Source of the DNA: DAHUYF01 sp035945115 | Lineage (GTDB): Bacteria > Pseudomonadota > Alphaproteobacteria > ATCC43930 > CGMCC-115725 | DNA length: 64,000 bases | Assembly: GCA_035945115.1 (NCBI GenBank) | Contig: DASZAN010000097.1 | Span: 12,660 to 76,659 of the forward strand | Direction: 5' to 3' | Shown: piece after piece, positions 8,908 through 17,936 of the stretch | How the letters are laid out: every line of letters starts with the position of its first letter | Position numbering within the stretch: the stretch's first letter is position 1 | Made by a program: the position numbers and the translations under genes | Notes under the pieces: generated by a model | What the model was told of the DNA's origin: nothing | Database searches by the model: none | The model's input: the letters and a program-made list of their open reading frames with translations, nothing else

Positions 8908-10188
8908 TCACTCGGCTCGCTTCTCGCCGGTGATGAGGCGCGCGCCGCGGGCATAGGTGAGCCAGGCCCAGACCCAATTGACGAAGACCGTGAGGCGATT
9001 GCGAAAGCCGATGAGAAAGTAGATGTGGACGATGCCCCAGAGCACCCAGGCGAGCCATCCCGTGAGCTTCACGAACGGTAGATCCGCGATCGCCGAGGAG
9101 CGGCCGATGGTGGCAAGCGCGCCCTGGTCGCGATAGCGGAAGGGCTTGGGCGCCGGCCCGCCGGCGATGCGCGCGGCGATGACGGAAGCGACGTAGCGGC
9201 CTTGCTGTTTTGCCACCGGCGCCACGCCCGGCAACGGCTTGCCGTTCCTGTCGAGCACGAGAGCCGCATCGCCGATGACGAAGATCCCGGGATGGCCGGG
9301 CACCGACAAGTCGGGGGCAACCTTCACCATGCCGCCGCGCCCGGCTTCGGCGCCGAGCCAGCGCGCCACCGGCGTCGCTTCGACGCCGGCGCACCACACT
9401 ACGGTCGCGGCGGCGATGCGCTCGCCGTTGGCGACGACGCCATCCCCGTCGATTACTTCGATCTTGGTGTCGAGCAAGAGCTCGACGCCCATGCGGTGGA
9501 GCGACGTGGCGGCAAAGGCGGCGAGCTTCTCGGGAAATCCCGCAAGCACGCGCGGTCCCGCTTCGATCAAGAGGATGCGCGCGGCGCGCGGATTGATGCG
9601 GCGGAAATCCTCGGCAAGCGCCGCGCGCGCCAGCTCGGCGAGCGCGCCCGCCATCTCGACGCCCGTGGGTCCCGCGCCGACGAGGACGAACGTCAAAAAC
9701 CGCTGACGCGCCGCGGCATCATCGGTCGTCTCGGCCTTCTCGAAAGCGAGGAGCAGGCGGCGGCGAATGTCGGTCGCATCATCGATGCTCTTGAGCCCCG
9801 GCGCGTAGCGGGGCCAATCGGCATGGCCGAAATAGCTGTAGACCGAGCCGGTGGCGAGGACGAGATAATCGAAGCCGAGCGCGCCGCCATCCCTGAGGCG
9901 CACCGTGCGCGCGCCGGCGTCGACCCCCACGACTTCGTCGAGCAGCATCGTTGTGTTCTTCTGGCGGCGCAGCACGTGGCGGATCGGCGCCGCGATGTCG
10001 GCGGGCGAGAGCGCGGCGGTGGCAACCTGATAGAGCAGCGGCTGGAACAGGTGATAATTGTGGCGATCGATAAGCACGAGCTCGATCGGCGCATGTGCCA
10101 GATGCTGAGCGGCGGTGAGCCCGCCGAACCCAGCACCGACAATGACGATGCGTGGCGCTCTCCGCGATTCTGCCGAAGCTACGGTCAT
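8908..10188 (-). CDS. ndh: type II NADH dehydrogenase (NDH-2-like FAD oxidoreductase)
   Basis: Single-subunit, non-proton-pumping NADH:quinone oxidoreductase, 426 residues. FAD-binding Rossmann motif IVIVGAGFGGLTAAQHL near the start; RHNYHLFQPLLYQVAT typical of NDH-2; a second nucleotide-binding region with LVGAGPTGVEMAGALAEL (about residues 160-180); and VFVIGDAALVLD for FAD. The C-terminus has a hydrophobic stretch (LAWVLWGIVHIYFLIGF) that fits the membrane anchor. ATG at 10188 is used because the upstream extension runs into the VOC gene stop 6 bp away. Confidence 0.9.
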   Translation of the reverse strand: MTVASAESRRAPRIVIVGAGFGGLTAAQHLAHAPIELVLIDRHNYHLFQPLLYQVATAALSPADIAAPIRHVLRRQKNTTMLLDEVVGVDAGARTVRLRDGGALGFDYLVLATGSVYSYFGHADWPRYAPGLKSIDDATDIRRRLLLAFEKAETTDDAAARQRFLTFVLVGAGPTGVEMAGALAELARAALAEDFRRINPRAARILLIEAGPRVLAGFPEKLAAFAATSLHRMGVELLLDTKIEVIDGDGVVANGERIAAATVVWCAGVEATPVARWLGAEAGRGGMVKVAPDLSVPGHPGIFVIGDAALVLDRNGKPLPGVAPVAKQQGRYVASVIAARIAGGPAPKPFRYRDQGALATIGRSSAIADLPFVKLTGWLAWVLWGIVHIYFLIGFRNRLTVFVNWVWAWLTYARGARLITGEKRAE

Positions 10189-10193
10189 CGTTT

Positions 10194-10598
10194 CTACGCA
10201 ATCACCATGGGCGTTTCGGGCGCGTGGCACACGGCCTCGATGCGATGGCCGTCGGGATCGAGCACGAAGGCGCCGTAGTAATGCTCGTGATACTGCGGCC
10301 GCAAGCCCGGCGCGCCGTCGTCGCGTCCGCCCGCCGCGAGCGCCGCGGCGTGGAAGGCGCGCACCGCGGCGCGATCGGGCGCGCGGAAGCAGAGATGCGC
10401 GCCGGGGATGGGCGTCTTCACGCCTGCCTCGCGGGTGATGGTGAACTCGACACCGAGCGAGCCCGGTGCCGCGCCGTAGTCGGAACCGCGCTCGGCGAAA
10501 TCGACGATGCGAGTGAGCCCCAGCGGGCGCAGTGCCGCATCATAGAAGCGGCGGCTTCGTTCGAGATCGCTGACGCCGAGAGAGACGTGGTCGAGCAT
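10194..10598 (-). CDS. VOC family (glyoxalase/dioxygenase-like) protein
   Basis: Small vicinal-oxygen-chelate protein of 134 residues made of paired beta-alpha-beta-beta-beta units. It opens with MLDHVSLGVSDLERSRRFYD (metal-ligand His4) and ends with GAFVLDPDGHRIEAVCH (metal-ligand Glu). The family covers glyoxalase I, bleomycin-binding proteins and extradiol dioxygenases; the substrate cannot be assigned. It lies 5 bp upstream of ndh on the same strand and is divergent from the SDR at 10665. Confidence 0.88.
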   Translation of the reverse strand: MLDHVSLGVSDLERSRRFYDAALRPLGLTRIVDFAERGSDYGAAPGSLGVEFTITREAGVKTPIPGAHLCFRAPDRAAVRAFHAAALAAGGRDDGAPGLRPQYHEHYYGAFVLDPDGHRIEAVCHAPETPMVIA

Positions 10599-10664
10599 GC
10601 GAACGTCGCCTCCATGCTATGGTTCACTTTCCAGGAAGGATGCGCAGCGGAGCGGGAGGCATCA

Positions 10665-11360
10665 ATGGACTATCGCGGTCGTCATGTCGTCGTTACCGGC
10701 GGCACCGGCGGGCTCGGCACGGCGGTGGTGGGGGCGCTTCTCGAGCGAGGTGCGCACTGTCACGTTCCTACCATCGATGAAGGCGAGGTCGCGCGCTTTC
10801 GCCACCGCGCCAATGAACGCGTGCGGCTCGCCGAGGTCGCAACCTTGGCGGATGAAGGCGAGGTCGCGCGGTTCTATGCCGGCGTGCCGCGCCTCTGGGC
10901 CTCCATCCACATCGCCGGCGGCTTTGCCATGCAGCCGCTCGCCGAGACCGGCAAGAAGGCGCTCATGGCTCAGCTCGAAATGAACTTGGTGAGCTGTTTT
11001 CTCTGCTGCGCCGCGGCGGTGCGGGCGATGAAAGGGGAGGGCGGGCGCATCGTCAATGTCGCGGCGCGTCCGGCGCTCGAGCCCCGGCTCGGCGCTGGCA
11101 TGACGGCTTACACGGTGAGCAAAGCAGGTGTCGCCGCGCTCACCGGCGCGTTGGGACAGGAGGTGGCGGCGGAGGGCATTCTCGTCAACGCGGTCGCGCC
11201 CTCGATCCTCGATACCGCCGCGAACCGCGCGGCGATGCCGACGGCCGAGCACGCACTCTGGCCCAAGGTCGAGGAGGTGGCCGCCACGATCCTTTTCCTG
11301 GCGAGCCCGCACAACAGGGTGACGCGCGGCGCCGTCGTGCCGGTCTATGGGGCCGCCTGA
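10665..11360 (+). CDS. SDR family oxidoreductase (atypical, NNAG replaced)
   Basis: Short-chain dehydrogenase of 231 residues. The cofactor motif TGGTGGLGTA and the catalytic YTVSK are present, but the usual NNAG segment reads HIAGGFA, so the adenine-ring site is altered. ATG at 10665 is preceded by GCGGGAGGCATCA, a good ribosome binding site. It is transcribed divergently from the VOC/ndh pair and converges on the Bax-inhibitor-like gene, with a shared hairpin between. No substrate can be inferred. Confidence 0.85.
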   Translation: MDYRGRHVVVTGGTGGLGTAVVGALLERGAHCHVPTIDEGEVARFRHRANERVRLAEVATLADEGEVARFYAGVPRLWASIHIAGGFAMQPLAETGKKALMAQLEMNLVSCFLCCAAAVRAMKGEGGRIVNVAARPALEPRLGAGMTAYTVSKAGVAALTGALGQEVAAEGILVNAVAPSILDTAANRAAMPTAEHALWPKVEEVAATILFLASPHNRVTRGAVVPVYGAA

Positions 11361-11392
11361 AAACGACACCGCCCGCCGAGAGGCGGGCGGTG
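11359..11392 (-). terminator. intrinsic terminator of the Bax-inhibitor-like gene
   Basis: A perfect 11-bp stem (CACCGCCCGCC, 11367-11377, with its complement at 11382-11392) and a GAGA loop. Read on the minus strand it is followed by TCGTTTTC, a short U-tract, so it best terminates the gene at 11418-12131. The plus-strand SDR ends 6 bp before it and may use the hairpin too, but has no U-tract on that side. Confidence 0.75.
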
Positions 11393-11417
11393 CGGAGGTC
11401 CGTGGATCGTTGCGGCG

Positions 11418-12131
11418 TCAGTCGCGGCGCGAGCCGAAGAACTGGAGCAGCAGCAGGAACAGGTTGATGAAGTCGAGATAAAGCTGCAGCGCGCCCATGA
11501 TCGCCTTCTTGCCGGCAATCACCGTGCCGTCGCTTTCGAGGTACATCTCCTTGATCCGCTGCGTGTCCCAGGCGGTGAGACCGACAAAGACGAAGATGCC
11601 GATCACGGAGACGGCGAACTGGAGCGCCGTGGAGCCGATGAAGATGTTGACGAGGCTCGCGACGATGATGCCGATGAGGCCCATCATGAGGAATGAGCCG
11701 AAGCGCGAGAGATCGGTGCGCGTCGTGTAGCCGTAAAGGCTCATCGCCGCGAACGTGCCCGCGGTGATGAAGAACACGCGGGCGATGCTTTCGGTGGTGA
11801 AGAGCAGGAAGATGCTGGCGAACCACAGACCCATTAGCGCCGAGTAGCCCCAGAAGGCCGCCTGAAGCGCGCCGAGGCTCATGCGCTGGACGCCGAAGCT
11901 CATCACCATCACTAAGCCGAGCGGCGCGAGCAATACCAGGAACTGGAGCGGCGTATGCGCGATGTACTGGGCATAGATGCCTTGGCTCAGATACGCGATC
12001 ACGCCGGTGATCGCCAAGCCGCCGGCCATGTAGTTGTAGACGCGCAGCATGTACTGGCGCAGGCCGACATCGATATCGACTTGCGGGACGGCGGTGCGCG
12101 CCGTCCAGCGGTTACCTGAATCGTATGCCAT
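11418..12131 (-). CDS. Bax inhibitor-1/YccA family membrane protein
   Basis: Integral membrane protein of 237 residues with about seven hydrophobic helices starting near residue 33 (YNYMAGGLAITGVIAYL), and the family signature near the end (GLTAWDTQRIKEMYLE, then ALQLYLDFINLFLLLLQFFG). Bacterial members (YccA, YbhL, BsYetJ) are linked to FtsH modulation or pH-sensitive calcium leak; which applies here is unknown. ATG at 12131 has AGGGGGTCCT directly upstream. Monocistronic, ended by the hairpin at 11359-11392. Confidence 0.93.
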   Translation of the reverse strand: MAYDSGNRWTARTAVPQVDIDVGLRQYMLRVYNYMAGGLAITGVIAYLSQGIYAQYIAHTPLQFLVLLAPLGLVMVMSFGVQRMSLGALQAAFWGYSALMGLWFASIFLLFTTESIARVFFITAGTFAAMSLYGYTTRTDLSRFGSFLMMGLIGIIVASLVNIFIGSTALQFAVSVIGIFVFVGLTAWDTQRIKEMYLESDGTVIAGKKAIMGALQLYLDFINLFLLLLQFFGSRRD

Positions 12132-12233
12132 AGGACCCCCTGAGGGTTGAAGGCTCGACCAGCAATATTGGCATGGCCCTGTTGCAATTCAATGAGATAA
12201 GGGCAACCGATGCAAGCCCTTGCCGGCGCAGGT

Positions 12234-14753
12234 TTATTCGTTTCGCAAATAGGGCGCGGCCTTGGCGCCGAGCGCCCGCCAGGTGCCGAGGTAACCGACC
12301 GCCAAGGTCAACACCATCGCCAGCATCGCCGTCGAGAGCGTGGCGCCGGGCAAGAAGGTCCAGTCCTGGTGCATAATCCGGGTCAGCACCAAATAGGCCG
12401 CGACCGTGCCCAGCACCGCCGCGAGCGCGGCCGTGGCAAGGCCCAAGAGCCCATACTCGATGAGGAAGGCCCCCGTCACATCACGCCGGGTCGCGCCCAG
12501 CACCTTCAACACCACCGCTTCGTAGACGCGGCGGCGATGGCCCGCCGCCACCGCGCCCGCCAGCACCAGGGTCCCGGCCAGCAAGGTGATCGCCGCGGTG
12601 GCGCGGAGGGCGGTGGCGATGGCGCCGATGATCTGGCTCACCGCGGCGAGCGCGTCCTTGACGGGAATGGCGGAGACATTGGGAAAGCGGTCGGTGACGG
12701 CGCGCTCGAGCGCTGTCTCCTCCTCGGGCGGCACGCGGGCGGTGGCGATGTGCATTTGCGGCGCCCCGTCGAGAATGCCGGGCGAGAACACCAGCACGAA
12801 ATTGATGCCGAGCGAGGTCCAATCGATCTCGCGCAGGCTCGCGATGGTGGCGGTGACCTCACGCCCCAGCACATCGACCGTAATGGTGTCGCCGATGCCG
12901 AGGCCCATGCCTTTCGCCACCTCGGCATCCATCGAGACGAGCGTGGGTCCGCGATAATCCGGGGGCCACCATTTCCCGGCGACGATGCGCGAGCCCTCCG
13001 GTGGTGTTGGCGTGTAGGTCAGGCCGCGCTCGCTTTGCGCTGCCCATTGCGCCTCGGGCTTCACCACCGCCTGCTCGATCGGCACGCCGTTGAGCTTGAC
13101 GAGGCGACCGCGCAGGCTCGGCACGCGCGCCACTTGGCTGACGCCCGGCGTCGCTTTCACTAGGGCGTCGAATGCCGCCACCTGGTCCGGCTGGATGTCG
13201 ATGAAGAAGAAGGAAGGAGCGTGCTCCGGCAGGCGCTCGTCGATGGTATCGCCGATATTGCCCTCGATGAGCGCGATCGCCACCAGCACGGTAAGCCCGA
13301 GGCCGAGCGAGGCGACGACACCGGCGGTGGGCGCGCCGGGACGATAGAGGTTCGCAAGCGCAAGGCGGAGGCCCGGATGGCGTGGCCGTCCCGCGCGCCG
13401 CGCCGCCAGCACCAGCCCCGCCGCAAGCAGGCGAAACGCCAGCAGCGATCCGGCGGCCGCAGCGATGAACCAGAAGGCGGTGAGGCGATCGTTCGCGCTC
13501 AGGATGGCGAGCGCCGCCAAGATCGCAGCGGCGGCAATGGTGGCGACGACATAAGGCGGGCGCGGCCGCCGCGGCGCGGGATCGACGAGATCGCGGAAGA
13601 GGCTCCCCGCGGCGATCTCGCGCGCGCCCGCGAGCGGCCAGATGGCGAAGACGAGCGTCGTCAGCACGCCGAAGAGCGCCGCTAGCAGCAGCGGCAGGGG
13701 GTAAAGCCCGAGGCGGGCGGCGATCGGAAACGACTTGAGTAGGGGCGAAACCAGGAGCGGCGTCACCGCGCCCAGCACCACGCCGACGCCAATGCCAATC
13801 CCGGCGAGCGCCAAGATCTGCAGAAGGTAGGCGGCGAAAATGAGCCGCGCCGGCGCGCCCAGGCATTTGAGCGTGGCGATGGTCGCGACCTTGCCGCCGA
13901 GATAGCCGCGTACCGCGTTGCCGACGCCGACGCCGCCGACCAAGAGCGCGGTCAATCCGACAAGGCTCATATAGACGGTGACGCGATCCAACAGCCGCTG
14001 CAGCATCGGCGAGGCGTTGGCGAATTCGCGGATGCGCCAGCCGGCATCGGGAAAGCGCGTCTTGACGGCCGCGATCCACGCGTCCGCGTCGCCGCCGGAA
14101 GGCAATTTGAGCCGATAACTGTAGCCGATGAGGGCGCCGGGCATGACGAGCCCGGTATCGGCGAGCGCAGCGCGCGTGATGATGACGCGGGGGCCGAACT
14201 CGAATCCGCCGGTGGCGGCGTCGGGCTCGTGCGACAAGGTTCCGCGCAGGACGAAGCTCGCGTCGCCGACGCGAATGCTGTCGCCGATTTTGAGCTTCAG
14301 GCGACCGAGCAGCGATGGTGCGGCCACCGCGCCCCAGGCGCCGTCGTCGCGCGCGAGCGCTCCTGCAAGCGGCTGCGCGGGATCAATGCCGACGGTGCCG
14401 TAAAGCGGGTAAGCGTCGTCGACCGCCTTGAGCTCGATCAGGCTCCGGTCGTCACCGTCGGGCCGCCGCGCCATGGCGCGCATCGTCGCGACGGTGGAGA
14501 GATCGCCGTCCCGCCGGAGATAGGCCAGCTGATCCGCCGTCGCTTGTCGGTGCACGAGATGGAGCTCGACATCGCCGCCCAACATGGCGCGCGCGTCGGT
14601 GGTGAGGCCGAGACGGATCGCGCTCGAGAGCGAACCCACGCCGGCGATCACCGCGACCCCAAGCGCGAGGCAGGCGAGAAAGACGCGGAACCCTCTGGTG
14701 CCGCCGCGCAGCTCGCGGCGGGCGAGGCGCCACGCCAGCGCCAGCATGGTCAT
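12234..14753 (-). CDS. ybbP: FtsX-like ABC transporter permease (YbbP type)
   Basis: Large permease of 839 residues with N-terminal helix (FRVFLACLALGVAVIAGVGSL), two periplasmic MacB/PCD-type domains and two FtsX helix bundles: about residues 260-450 and 720-830. This doubled layout and the neighbours match YbbP of the YbbA-YbbP-TesA system, thought to move lipid or hydrophobic compounds across the inner membrane. Its ATG shares one base with the stop of the ATPase gene (TGATG), indicating coupled translation. Confidence 0.9.
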   Translation of the reverse strand: MTMLALAWRLARRELRGGTRGFRVFLACLALGVAVIAGVGSLSSAIRLGLTTDARAMLGGDVELHLVHRQATADQLAYLRRDGDLSTVATMRAMARRPDGDDRSLIELKAVDDAYPLYGTVGIDPAQPLAGALARDDGAWGAVAAPSLLGRLKLKIGDSIRVGDASFVLRGTLSHEPDAATGGFEFGPRVIITRAALADTGLVMPGALIGYSYRLKLPSGGDADAWIAAVKTRFPDAGWRIREFANASPMLQRLLDRVTVYMSLVGLTALLVGGVGVGNAVRGYLGGKVATIATLKCLGAPARLIFAAYLLQILALAGIGIGVGVVLGAVTPLLVSPLLKSFPIAARLGLYPLPLLLAALFGVLTTLVFAIWPLAGAREIAAGSLFRDLVDPAPRRPRPPYVVATIAAAAILAALAILSANDRLTAFWFIAAAAGSLLAFRLLAAGLVLAARRAGRPRHPGLRLALANLYRPGAPTAGVVASLGLGLTVLVAIALIEGNIGDTIDERLPEHAPSFFFIDIQPDQVAAFDALVKATPGVSQVARVPSLRGRLVKLNGVPIEQAVVKPEAQWAAQSERGLTYTPTPPEGSRIVAGKWWPPDYRGPTLVSMDAEVAKGMGLGIGDTITVDVLGREVTATIASLREIDWTSLGINFVLVFSPGILDGAPQMHIATARVPPEEETALERAVTDRFPNVSAIPVKDALAAVSQIIGAIATALRATAAITLLAGTLVLAGAVAAGHRRRVYEAVVLKVLGATRRDVTGAFLIEYGLLGLATAALAAVLGTVAAYLVLTRIMHQDWTFLPGATLSTAMLAMVLTLAVGYLGTWRALGAKAAPYLRNE

Positions 14754-15505
14754 CAGCGCGTCCCTCGCCGGGCAACGCCGACGGACTCGGCCGGTTCTTG
14801 CGGCGCATCGACGATGCGCCCGTCGGCCATGTGGACGATGCGGTCGCAGCGCGTCGCAAGGTCGCGGTCATGGGTAATGAGGAGCAAGGTTGTGCCGCGT
14901 GCGGCGCTCAAGGTGAAGAGCAACTCGATGATATGGGCGCCGGTGACCGTATCAAGATTGCCGGTCGGTTCATCCGCGAGCAGGAGCTTGGGTCCCGCGG
15001 CGAAGGCGCGCGCCAGCGCCACGCGTTGCTGCTCGCCGCCCGAGAGCTGGCCCGGATAGTGCAAGAGGCGATGATCGAGCTCGACGGCGGCGAGGCCCTC
15101 GCGCGCCGCTTCGAAGGCATCGCCGCGGCCGGCAAGTTCGAGCGGCACGGCGACGTTCTCGAGCGCGGTCATGGTGGGAATGAGATGGAACGACTGGAAA
15201 ACAATGCCGATGGTGTCGCGGCGGAAGCGCGCGAGCGCATCTTCATCGCGGCTCGCGAGATCGACGCCCGCCACCACGACGCGGCCGGAGCTCGGCCGTT
15301 CGAGACCGGCTGTCACCATCATCAGCGTCGATTTGCCGGAGCCGGAGGGGCCGACGAGACTCACGGTCTCGCGCGTGGCAACCTTGAGCGAGACGCCGCG
15401 CAGGACATTGACGGCGCCCGCCGCGCTCGCCAGTGTTAAATGGACGTCGTCGAGAAGGACCATCGGATCGTCGGCAGCGAGCGGAGTAAGCGGCGTGGCC
15501 TGCAT
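14753..15505 (-). CDS. ybbA: ABC transporter ATP-binding protein (YbbA type)
   Basis: ATPase of 250 residues of the LolD/MacB-like class. Walker A GPSGSGKST, Q-loop (IGIVFQSFHLIPTMTALENV), signature LSGGEQQRVALARA, Walker B LLLADEPTGNLD and the His switch (LLITHD) are all seen. It energises the adjacent FtsX-like permease. The ATG at 15505 (MQATPLTP) was chosen over a 134-residue upstream extension with no family resemblance. It is divergent from the TesA-like esterase gene, the same gene arrangement as ybbA/tesA in E. coli. Confidence 0.93.
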   Translation of the reverse strand: MQATPLTPLAADDPMVLLDDVHLTLASAAGAVNVLRGVSLKVATRETVSLVGPSGSGKSTLMMVTAGLERPSSGRVVVAGVDLASRDEDALARFRRDTIGIVFQSFHLIPTMTALENVAVPLELAGRGDAFEAAREGLAAVELDHRLLHYPGQLSGGEQQRVALARAFAAGPKLLLADEPTGNLDTVTGAHIIELLFTLSAARGTTLLLITHDRDLATRCDRIVHMADGRIVDAPQEPAESVGVARRGTR

Positions 15506-15593
15506 GTCACCTCTTGTCGGGCGGGAGCCATTGAAATGCCGTAAACGCCCGCGCGCGCCCCGGCGATATGGCGATGCGGGCGCGCTTGTCAAC

Positions 15594-16220
15594 ATGATGG
15601 CGGCACTCTGCCTGTGCGTCACCCTCGCCGCTCCCGGCGCGGCGCTCGCCGGTTCGGCGCCGCGCATCCTCGCCTTCGGCGATAGCCTCACCGCGGGGCT
15701 CGGCCTCACCCCCGACGCGGCGTTTCCGGCACGGCTCGAGTCGGTGCTGCGATCGGACGGCATCGACGCGCGCGTCATCAATGGCGGCGTCTCTGGCGAG
15801 ACCACGGCGGGTGGCGTCGCGCGGCTCGATTGGGCGCTTGGTGACCATCCCGATCTCGTCATCCTCGAGCTCGGCGCCAACGACGCGCTGCGCGGCATCG
15901 ATCCCAAGCTCGCCTACGCCAATCTCGACAAGATGCTGGGGCGGCTCAAGGCGAGCGGGGCGAAGGTGCTGCTCACGGGCATGCTGGCCCCGCCCAATTG
16001 GGGCCGCGACTATCAGCAGGAGTTCGCCGCCATCTTCCCGACGCTCGCCGATAAATATCAGGTGCCGCTCTATCCCTTCTTTCTCGACGGCGTCGCCACG
16101 GACCCGTCGCTCAATCAGGCCGACGGCCTCCATCCCAATGCGCAAGGCGCCGCGCTCATCGCGTCAAAGGTGGCGCCCTATGTGGAACGGCTGCTCAACG
16201 GCGAGACGGCGACGCCATGA
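15594..16220 (+). CDS. tesA: arylesterase / lysophospholipase L1-like SGNH hydrolase
   Basis: Secreted or periplasmic SGNH hydrolase of 208 residues, the usual TesA precursor length. Signal peptide at the start (AALCLCVTLAAPGAALAG), then block I FGDSLTAG (nucleophile Ser), block III ELGANDALRG and block V DGLHPN (catalytic Asp and His). It likely hydrolyses acyl esters or thioesters of lipids. An alternative in-frame ATG at 15504 adds 30 residues with a basic stretch (KCRKRPRAPRR) and would share a CATG with the divergent ybbA start. The stop overlaps the FIST gene (ATGA). Confidence 0.9.
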   Translation: MMAALCLCVTLAAPGAALAGSAPRILAFGDSLTAGLGLTPDAAFPARLESVLRSDGIDARVINGGVSGETTAGGVARLDWALGDHPDLVILELGANDALRGIDPKLAYANLDKMLGRLKASGAKVLLTGMLAPPNWGRDYQQEFAAIFPTLADKYQVPLYPFFLDGVATDPSLNQADGLHPNAQGAALIASKVAPYVERLLNGETATP

Positions 16221-17341
16221 ACCCCGTGCTCGATCGGAGTTTCGTCGCCGCGCACGCCCGCGGCGGCGGCTGGGCCGAGGTGGCGAAATCCTGCGCCGAC
16301 CAGCTTCATTCGCTGCCGCCCGGCGCCAATCTCGGATTTCTCTACGCGACGGACGCGCTTGCGGCCGATCTCGGCAGCATTCTGACATTCTTGCGCGAGC
16401 GGACGCGCATTGCCGATTGGGTTGGGAGCGTCGGTCTCGGCGTGTGCGCGAGCGGGCACGAGTATTTCGGCGAGCCGGCGCTCGCGGTGCTGGTTGCGAC
16501 GCTGCCGGAGGGCCGCGCGCGCCTCTTCACGCCCGCCGCCGCCAATGCGGCGACGCTGACGCAAGACGAATGGTTCGTGCGCGTCCGCCCCATGGTGGCG
16601 ATCGCCCATGGCGACCCGCGCGACACCGACATCGGCGAGCGTGTGGGCTCGCTTGCCGCCGATGCCTCGCTTTATCTCGTAGGCGGCCTCGCCGCCGCCA
16701 GCGAGGCGCCGGTGCAGGTGGCGGGGCGCGTCGTCGAGGGTGGCCTCTCCGGTGTGCTGCTGGCGCCGGACGTTCCGGTCCTCACCGGCCTTACCCAGGG
16801 ATGTTCGCCGATCGGTCCGATCCACCGCATTACCGAGGCAAGTGACAACATCATAGCCGCGCTCGACGATCGGCCGGCGCTCGACGTCTTCAAGGAGGAC
16901 ATCGGCGAGTTGTTGTCACGCGATTTGCGGCGCGTCGCCGGCCTGATCTTCGCGGGGTTTCCGGTCGCCGGCTCCGACACCGGCGACTATCTCGTCCGCA
17001 ATCTCGTCGGCATCGACATGCCCCGCGGCTGGCTCGCGGTGGCGCAACCGGTCTCTGTCGGCGATCGCGTGCTTTTCTGCCGCCGCGATCCCGCCAATGC
17101 CGCCGCCGACCTCACGCGCATGCTGAGCGAGCTCAAGGCGCGCGCCGGCGCTCCGCCGCGTGCCGGCCTCTATTTCAGCTGCGTCGCGCGCGGCCCCAAC
17201 CTCTTCGACGAGCCGATGCGCGAGACGGCACTCATCCGCGACGCCTTCGGCGATTTCCCCCTCGCCGGATTTTTCGGAAACGGCGAGATCGCGCACAACC
17301 GCATCTACGGCTACACCGGGGTGCTCGCCCTCTTCATGTGA
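16217..17341 (+). CDS. FIST N/C-domain protein
   Basis: Protein of 374 residues with the two-part FIST architecture: an N-terminal domain (about 20-200) with GSVGLGVCASGHEYF and VGGLAAASE, and a C-terminal FIST_C domain ending in GFFGNGEIAHNRIYGYTGVLALF. FIST domains are proposed small-ligand (possibly amino acid) sensors in signalling proteins. No kinase, cyclase or receptor domain is fused, so the output is unknown. Its ATG overlaps the esterase stop by 4 bp and its end overlaps a possible GTG start of thpR, so the three genes form one transcription unit. Confidence 0.88.
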   Translation: MNPVLDRSFVAAHARGGGWAEVAKSCADQLHSLPPGANLGFLYATDALAADLGSILTFLRERTRIADWVGSVGLGVCASGHEYFGEPALAVLVATLPEGRARLFTPAAANAATLTQDEWFVRVRPMVAIAHGDPRDTDIGERVGSLAADASLYLVGGLAAASEAPVQVAGRVVEGGLSGVLLAPDVPVLTGLTQGCSPIGPIHRITEASDNIIAALDDRPALDVFKEDIGELLSRDLRRVAGLIFAGFPVAGSDTGDYLVRNLVGIDMPRGWLAVAQPVSVGDRVLFCRRDPANAAADLTRMLSELKARAGAPPRAGLYFSCVARGPNLFDEPMRETALIRDAFGDFPLAGFFGNGEIAHNRIYGYTGVLALFM

Positions 17342-17346
17342 TTGCC

Positions 17347-17871
17347 ATGTTGCGTCTCTTCGTCGGCATCGCGCTTCCGCCCGAGCTCAAGCTGCGTCTT
17401 TCGCTGCTGGCTAATGGCGTTCCTGGTGCGCGCTGGGTCGATCCCGGCAACTACCACCTGACCTTGCGCTTCATCGGCGAGGTGGACGAGGGCGTCGCCG
17501 GCGACATCGATGCGGCGCTAGTGCAGCTTCGTGCGCCGCGCTTCGAGGTGTCGCTCGCCGGGGTCGGTCACTTCGGCGACCGCATGCTCTGGGTGGGCGT
17601 CGAGAAGAATCCGCCGCTCGGCCATCTCCGCGACAAGGTGGAGAGTGCTCTGGTGCGACTCGGCCTTCCGCCGGAGACGCGCCGCTATGCCCCGCATGTC
17701 ACGCTGGCGCGGTTGCGCAACACCAGCGTCGCGAAGCTTCAATCCTTCATCGAGGCGAATGCGCTTTTTCGCGCCGACGCGTTCCGCGTCGATCGCTTCA
17801 GCCTGGTCGCGAGCTATCTGACGAAAAGCGGCGCCATCTACGAGGATCAGGCCGATTATCCGTTGCGGTAA
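17347..17871 (+). CDS. thpR: RNA 2',3'-cyclic phosphodiesterase
   Basis: LigT/ThpR protein of 174 residues, 2H phosphoesterase superfamily, opening 2',3'-cyclic phosphates on RNA ends. The two catalytic HxTx motifs are present: YHLTLRFIGEV near residue 40 and PHVTLARL near residue 120. The start LRLFVGIALPPE is typical. ATG at 17347 is preferred to a GTG three codons upstream that overlaps the FIST stop. A long hairpin follows the stop. Confidence 0.93.
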   Translation: MLRLFVGIALPPELKLRLSLLANGVPGARWVDPGNYHLTLRFIGEVDEGVAGDIDAALVQLRAPRFEVSLAGVGHFGDRMLWVGVEKNPPLGHLRDKVESALVRLGLPPETRRYAPHVTLARLRNTSVAKLQSFIEANALFRADAFRVDRFSLVASYLTKSGAIYEDQADYPLR

Positions 17872-17922
17872 AAAAGTGGCCGCGGCTGGAAGGGCGAGGG
17901 GAAGCCGCAACCAGCCGCGGCC
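17870..17922 (-). terminator. strong intrinsic terminator for the 48-residue membrane protein gene
   Basis: Perfect 12-bp inverted repeat GGCCGCGGCTGG (17878-17889) and its complement at 17911-17922, loop 21 nt. On the minus strand it is followed by AC and six Ts before ACCGC. This orientation serves the small gene at 17937-18083; the thpR gene converges on it. Confidence 0.8.
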
Positions 17923-17936
17923 GTCGCGCGCGAGAC

